Origin: Actinomycetota bacterium | Lineage (GTDB): Bacteria; Actinomycetota; AC-67 | Direction: 5' to 3' | DNA: 9,146 bases | NCBI GenBank assembly: GCA_005883175.1 | Contig: VAYV01000165.1 | Span: 1 to 9,146, forward strand | Shown: positions 6,123-9,146 of the stretch, in pieces | Position numbering within the stretch: the first letter of the stretch is position 1 | How the letters are laid out: each line of letters starts with the position of its first letter | Translations under genes and position numbers: made by a program | The notes under the pieces: generated by a model | Told to the model about the DNA's origin: nothing | Seen by the model: only the letters and a program-made list of their open reading frames with translations | Database searches by the model: none

Positions 6123-7244
6123 ATGTCCACGTGGATCACGCGACTCGACGCGGCGGGCAAGGGCCCTCGCGTTGCCGTGAAGGACCTCGTCGACGTCGAG
6201 GGCGTTCCCACGACCGCCGGTTCGCGCGCGGTCGAACGCAACGCGAAGCCCGCCGAGCGCGACGCCGCATGCCTGAAAGGATTCCGAGCAGCCGGCGCGC
6301 GCCTCATGGGAAAGACGAACCTGCACGAGCTGGCCGTGCTTCCGCTCGGCATCAACCCGTGGTTCGGCACGCCGGTGAACCCGCTCGATGCCGCATTGAT
6401 ACCCGGTGGATCGTCGAGTGGCTCCGCCGTCGCCGTCGCGACCGATGAAGCAGACGTTGCGATCGGGTCCGACACCGGCGGCTCGGTGCGCATACCTTCG
6501 GCGTGCTGCGGCGTCTCAGGGTTGAAGACCACGTTCGGCCGGATCCCGATCGACGGCGTCTGGCCGCTCGCGCCGAGCTTCGACACCGTCGGGCCGATCG
6601 CGCGCGACTTCGCCGGAGTCACACTGGGCATGCAGCTGCTCGAGCCCGGGTTCACACCGCGCGAAACGGCTGCAAGACGGATCGGCCGCGTACGCACGAC
6701 GTCGCTTCCCGAGATCGAGCATGCCGTCGACGGCGCCTTGCGCGCGGCCGAGTTCGAGGTCGTGGAGCTCGACATGCCGGATTGGCAAGAAGGCAACGGC
6801 GCCTTCACCACGATCTTCCTCTCCGAGACGTGGGAAACGGATCACGCACTCGCCGAACAGGATCCCGACGGCGTCGGCGACGACATCAAACAGCTGCTGC
6901 AGCTGGCACCGGTGTTCGCGCCGATGCTCGAGGATGGCCGCAAACAGCTGGACGCGTGGCGCGCGAAGCTGCTCTCCCTCTTCGATCAGGTTGAGCTGCT
7001 CGCCTTGCCGACGTTGCCGATGTTCCCACCGAGGATCGACGAGATCGTCGGCGACCCGACGCCGCTCGTCATCGATATCACGCGGTACACGTCGATCTTC
7101 AACGGCGCGGGGACGCCGTGCACTGCGCAGCCCATCCCGGTCAAGGGTTCAAACCTTCCTGCGAGCCTGCAGCTCGTCGGTCCGATCGGCGGCGAAGAGC
7201 TGTTGATCCCTACTGCGGCGCGCATCGAGGCCGGGATCCGCTGA
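6123..7244 (+). CDS. Amidase signature family hydrolase, compact form
   Basis: The gene encodes 373 residues from the ATG at 6123. The amidase-signature triad is visible: Lys20 in VAVKDLVDVEG, the cis-serine Ser97 in PGGSSSGSAVAVA, and nucleophile Ser121 in GSDTGGSVRIP. The 24-residue spacing between the serines and the 77-residue gap from the Lys match the family pattern. It should hydrolyse a C-N amide bond, probably in the cytoplasm since no signal peptide is seen; the substrate is unassigned. It is short for the family (usually 450-500), because the helices that normally precede the lysine are absent; an in-frame TAG at 6111 confirms the start. The C-terminal half (PCTAQPIPVKGSNLPASLQL) retains the usual late strand. 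The oxidoreductase gene begins 3 nt after its stop. Confidence 0.9.
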   Translation: MSTWITRLDAAGKGPRVAVKDLVDVEGVPTTAGSRAVERNAKPAERDAACLKGFRAAGARLMGKTNLHELAVLPLGINPWFGTPVNPLDAALIPGGSSSGSAVAVATDEADVAIGSDTGGSVRIPSACCGVSGLKTTFGRIPIDGVWPLAPSFDTVGPIARDFAGVTLGMQLLEPGFTPRETAARRIGRVRTTSLPEIEHAVDGALRAAEFEVVELDMPDWQEGNGAFTTIFLSETWETDHALAEQDPDGVGDDIKQLLQLAPVFAPMLEDGRKQLDAWRAKLLSLFDQVELLALPTLPMFPPRIDEIVGDPTPLVIDITRYTSIFNGAGTPCTAQPIPVKGSNLPASLQLVGPIGGEELLIPTAARIEAGIR

Positions 7245-7247
7245 TCG

Positions 7248-8114
7248 ATGACGAGGATCGCGTTCCTCGGTCTCGGGAAGATGGGCGCGCCGATGGCCGC
7301 TCGCCTTCTTTCGGCCGGTCACGAGCTCACCGCGTGGAACCGATCGCCGGAGAAGGCCAACCCGCTGATCGAGAAGGGCGCGACGGCCGCGTCTTCTCCA
7401 GCAGATGCCCTCACGAGGGCAGACGTCGTGATAACGATGCTTGCGACACCGGAAGCGCTGACCGAGGTCTTGTTCGGCCGCGATGGCGCTGCCGATGCGA
7501 TGCGATCGGGGCAAAGGCTGATCGAGATGTCGACGGTCGGCCCGGCGGCGATCCGCGAGATCGCCTCGAAACTTCCGGCCGGAGTGACGCTTGTCGACGC
7601 GCCGGTATTGGGAAGCGTCCCCGCGGCGACGGACGGCACGCTGCTCGTTTTCGTCGGTGCGGACGAGAGCGTCTTCGCGAGCGTCCGGCCGATCCTCGAG
7701 ACGTTGGGCAGCGTCCGTCGCGTCGGCGGTCCCGGCGCGGGCGCTGCGATCAAGCTCGTCGTGAACCTCACGCTCGGCGTCGCGATGACGACGGTCGGGG
7801 AGGCGCTTGCGCTGGCGCGCGCATTCGGGCTCGACCGCACGGTCGTGCTCGACGTGTTGGAGGAATCGCCGGTCGGCAACACCGTGAAGGGCAAACGGGA
7901 GCGGATCGAGTCCGGCCACTACCCGGCGAATTTCACGCAGGCACTCGGCGAGAAGGACCTGCGACTCATCGAGGAAGCCGCGCGCGAGCACGACCTGACG
8001 CTTCGCGTTGCGCGCGCCGCACACGAATGGTTCGCTGCCGGCGCGCCTCAAGCGCCGGACCTGGACTACTCTGCCGTCATCGCGACGATGCTCGGCGAGC
8101 AACCGTTGCCCTGA
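7248..8114 (+). CDS. NAD(P)-dependent beta-hydroxyacid dehydrogenase, 3-hydroxyisobutyrate dehydrogenase-like
   Basis: This 288-residue protein has a Rossmann domain opening IAFLGLGKMGAPMAARLL, the GxGxxG dinucleotide motif at residues 8-13. Residues WNRSPEKA (30-37), with Arg32 after the second strand, favour NADP over NAD (inference). The substrate-binding segment DAPVLGSVPAATDGTL (117-132) is the local equivalent of the DAPVSGG motif. The catalytic Lys169 sits in GAAIKLVVN, and the all-alpha C-domain carries QALGEKDLRL (231-240) with the second conserved Lys. The lysine argues for a hydroxyacid dehydrogenase and against an imine reductase. Length is normal. The ATG lies 3 nt after the amidase stop with no good SD, so translation is probably coupled. 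The pairing suggests that an amide-derived hydroxy acid could be oxidised next, but nothing in the sequence fixes the substrate. Confidence 0.9.
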   Translation: MTRIAFLGLGKMGAPMAARLLSAGHELTAWNRSPEKANPLIEKGATAASSPADALTRADVVITMLATPEALTEVLFGRDGAADAMRSGQRLIEMSTVGPAAIREIASKLPAGVTLVDAPVLGSVPAATDGTLLVFVGADESVFASVRPILETLGSVRRVGGPGAGAAIKLVVNLTLGVAMTTVGEALALARAFGLDRTVVLDVLEESPVGNTVKGKRERIESGHYPANFTQALGEKDLRLIEEAAREHDLTLRVARAAHEWFAAGAPQAPDLDYSAVIATMLGEQPLP

Positions 8115-8130
8115 AACGCCGCCGACGGGA

Positions 8131-8136
8131 AAGGAA
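8131..8136 (+). promoter_or_regulatory. Shine-Dalgarno of the small PSCyt1-like gene
   Basis: AAGGAA ends 6 nt before the ATG at 8143, which supports that start over longer in-frame readings that would run back into the oxidoreductase gene. Confidence 0.6.
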
Positions 8137-8142
8137 CGCGAC

Positions 8143-8391
8143 ATGGCCGACGTGAGCTTCGAGAAGGACATCCTGCCGCTGTTCACGGAGACCGACATCG
8201 ATCACATGAACGATCAAGGCGTGATGCTCTCCGACTACGACTACATGAAGGAGCCGGACAACGCGGCCGACGTGTTGAGGACGCTCGAGGAGGGCTCGAT
8301 GCCTCCGACGTGGGGCGGTGGTGGTGGTGCCTGGTCGGAAGACAAGGTCGCGTTGTTCCGCTCGTGGGTCGAAGGCGGCTACAAGCCCTAG
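8143..8391 (+). CDS. Small protein resembling a heme-less PSCyt1-type cytochrome c domain
   Basis: The gene encodes 82 residues: it opens VSFEKDILPLFTETDIDHM, continues LSDYDYMKEPDNAADVLRTL, then GSMPPTWGGGGGAWSED, and closes ALFRSWVEGGYKP. The order of elements parallels the planctomycete-type cytochrome c domain (PSCyt1): an SFEKDILPLF strand and helix, then the CxxCH position, an L-x-x-Y turn, an MPP loop, and the final RSWVEGG helix. Here the CxxCH position reads TDIDH (17-21), so both cysteines are replaced while the His is kept, as is the Met of MPP (53-55). No signal peptide is present, so a cytoplasmic, non-heme role is likely. I have a weak memory of similar cysteine-free small proteins in actinobacterial genomes. 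It lies 28 nt after the oxidoreductase stop, third in the amidase operon. The function is unknown. Confidence 0.65.
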   Translation: MADVSFEKDILPLFTETDIDHMNDQGVMLSDYDYMKEPDNAADVLRTLEEGSMPPTWGGGGGAWSEDKVALFRSWVEGGYKP

Positions 8392-9146
8392 ACACGCACC
8401 GCGCGCACGAGCGCGCGCAATGCACCTTCCGGTGCACTCCCGGGGAAGAGGCCGTCCGTATGCAGCCGCGCGCTCGCGTGTGCTGAATACGTCGGCGTCC
8501 CAGCCGTGACCGCGGAGCCACGCCGCGGCATCGTCCGGCGCCTCGGACAACCACAGCGAGGGAACCGAGCGAACCTCCCCCGATGGCCCAGCGCCCTCAA
8601 GCGGCATATCCGGCACCTCGAGGCCGCCCTTGCGCGCGAGCGTCATCCCGAACCTGCTGCCGGGCGGCGACGCTGCGCTCACCGCGGACATCAGTGTCTC
8701 ATTCTGCTCCGGGGTGAAATAGATGAGCAGCCCTTCGGCCATCCACGCCGTCGGAAGGGCTGCGTCGAATCCCGACGCCGTGAGTCTCGGGAACCAATCC
8801 TCCGTCAGGTCGGCTTCGACCACGATCCGCTCGCAGCGCGGCTTCGCGGGACTCTCTTCGAGCGCGTCCTGTTTGAAGCGGATCATCTCGGACATGTCGA
8901 GCTCGAACACACGCGTACCGTCCGGCCACGACAAGCGGAACGCGCGCGCATCGAGACCGGCCCCGAGTACCACGAACTGACGCACACCGGCTTCCCACGC
9001 GTCTTTCGCATATTCGTCCAGGAACCGTGTCCGCACGATCACATACGCAACGATGGCCCCCCAGAACGCTTTGATCTCGTCCGGCGCGTCGGTCGGATCG
9101 TCGAGCATCTCCGACGGCGGGGTCCATCCGGAGCGTTCGACGAAGG
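8388..9146 (-). CDS. SAM-dependent methyltransferase, TIGR00027/LCMT-like, 5' partial, probable 3' frameshift
   Basis: The minus strand is open from the right edge; the ATG at 9108 is probably internal, because in-frame residues upstream (FVERSGWTPPSE) look like normal family sequence. Motifs are AYVIVRTRFLDEYAKDAW, the SAM-binding FVVLGAGLDARAFRL, an acidic second strand end FELDMSEMIRFK, and ALPTAWMAEGLLIYFTPEQ. These identify the Rossmann-fold methyltransferase family around leucine carboxyl methyltransferase and TIGR00027; substrates of the actinobacterial members are mostly unknown. The family-like tail runs to AAAYGRP (about 8450). After that the open frame continues to a stop at 8077 with Cys/Arg-rich sequence antisense to the small gene. 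One frame over, PGSAPEGALRALVRAVRV ends in TAG at 8390-8388 and reads like a proper C-terminus. I therefore give the end as 8388 and suspect a one-base indel near 8441-8450. Confidence 0.8.
8401..8436. terminator. Two tandem inverted repeats at a convergent gene junction, possible terminator
   Basis: GCGCGC-ACGA-GCGCGC (8401-8416) and TGCACC-TTCC-GGTGCA (8421-8436) are two perfect 6-bp stems with 4-nt loops, starting 9 bp after the stop of the small gene. Neither is followed by a T-run, so they are not canonical intrinsic terminators. U-less hairpins are a proposed actinobacterial alternative. They lie in the 3' coding part of the methyltransferase in either of its possible frames. Confidence 0.3.

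Noticed and set aside
6042..6326. Longer start (ATG at 6326) for the TIGR03086-like gene
   Set aside because: It would run antisense through the amidase start region; the family sequence begins at the ATG at 6041.
7118..8198. Overlapping open frames on both strands across the dehydrogenase gene
   Set aside because: Both are shadows of the gene at 7248-8114, which has all expected family motifs.

Overview
The window is GC-rich coding DNA with GC-biased third codon positions and densely packed genes. Two family assignments point to an actinobacterium: a DinB/maleylpyruvate-isomerase-like protein (TIGR03086 type, a family tied to mycothiol-using actinobacteria) and a TIGR00027-type SAM methyltransferase. 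Several starts are GTG and at least three genes look leaderless, which also fits. No tRNA, rRNA, CRISPR array, insertion sequence or integrase is visible, so this looks like ordinary chromosomal accessory metabolism rather than a mobile island.

Left part, minus strand: the N-terminal 88 residues of a universal stress protein run off the left edge (1-265). After a 266-bp gap comes a class I adenylate-forming acyl-CoA ligase (532-1725, with a coding extension to about 1896 that has no start codon), followed upstream by a tandem-domain NIPSNAP/EthD-like protein (1906-2616). Gene order suggests that the last two form one operon read right to left. Centre, plus strand: a 53-bp divergent gap separates the NIPSNAP gene from a double-hotdog MaoC/FAS1-like dehydratase (2670-3842), which is followed 15 bp later by a second adenylate-forming ligase (3858-5513). 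The two ligases, the hydratase and the NIPSNAP protein form a compact divergent acyl-CoA block; the acid it handles cannot be read from the sequence.

Right part: a TIGR03086-like protein on the minus strand (5469-6041) overlaps the tail of ligase 2 by 45 bp. It is divergent from a plus-strand operon of a compact amidase-signature hydrolase (6123-7244), a 3-hydroxyisobutyrate-dehydrogenase-like oxidoreductase (7248-8114) and an 82-residue protein that resembles a PSCyt1-type cytochrome c domain without its heme-attachment cysteines (8143-8391). A convergent SAM methyltransferase (8388 to beyond the right edge) meets that small gene at a shared CTAG carrying both stop codons.

The points most worth a second look are three genes with a TANNNT element exactly 6-7 nt before the start codon and no Shine-Dalgarno sequence, the heme-less PSCyt1-like protein, and two places where family-like protein sequence continues in a different frame (ligase 1 N-terminus, methyltransferase C-terminus). 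I see no convincing defence system, biosynthetic megasynthase or wholly novel system.
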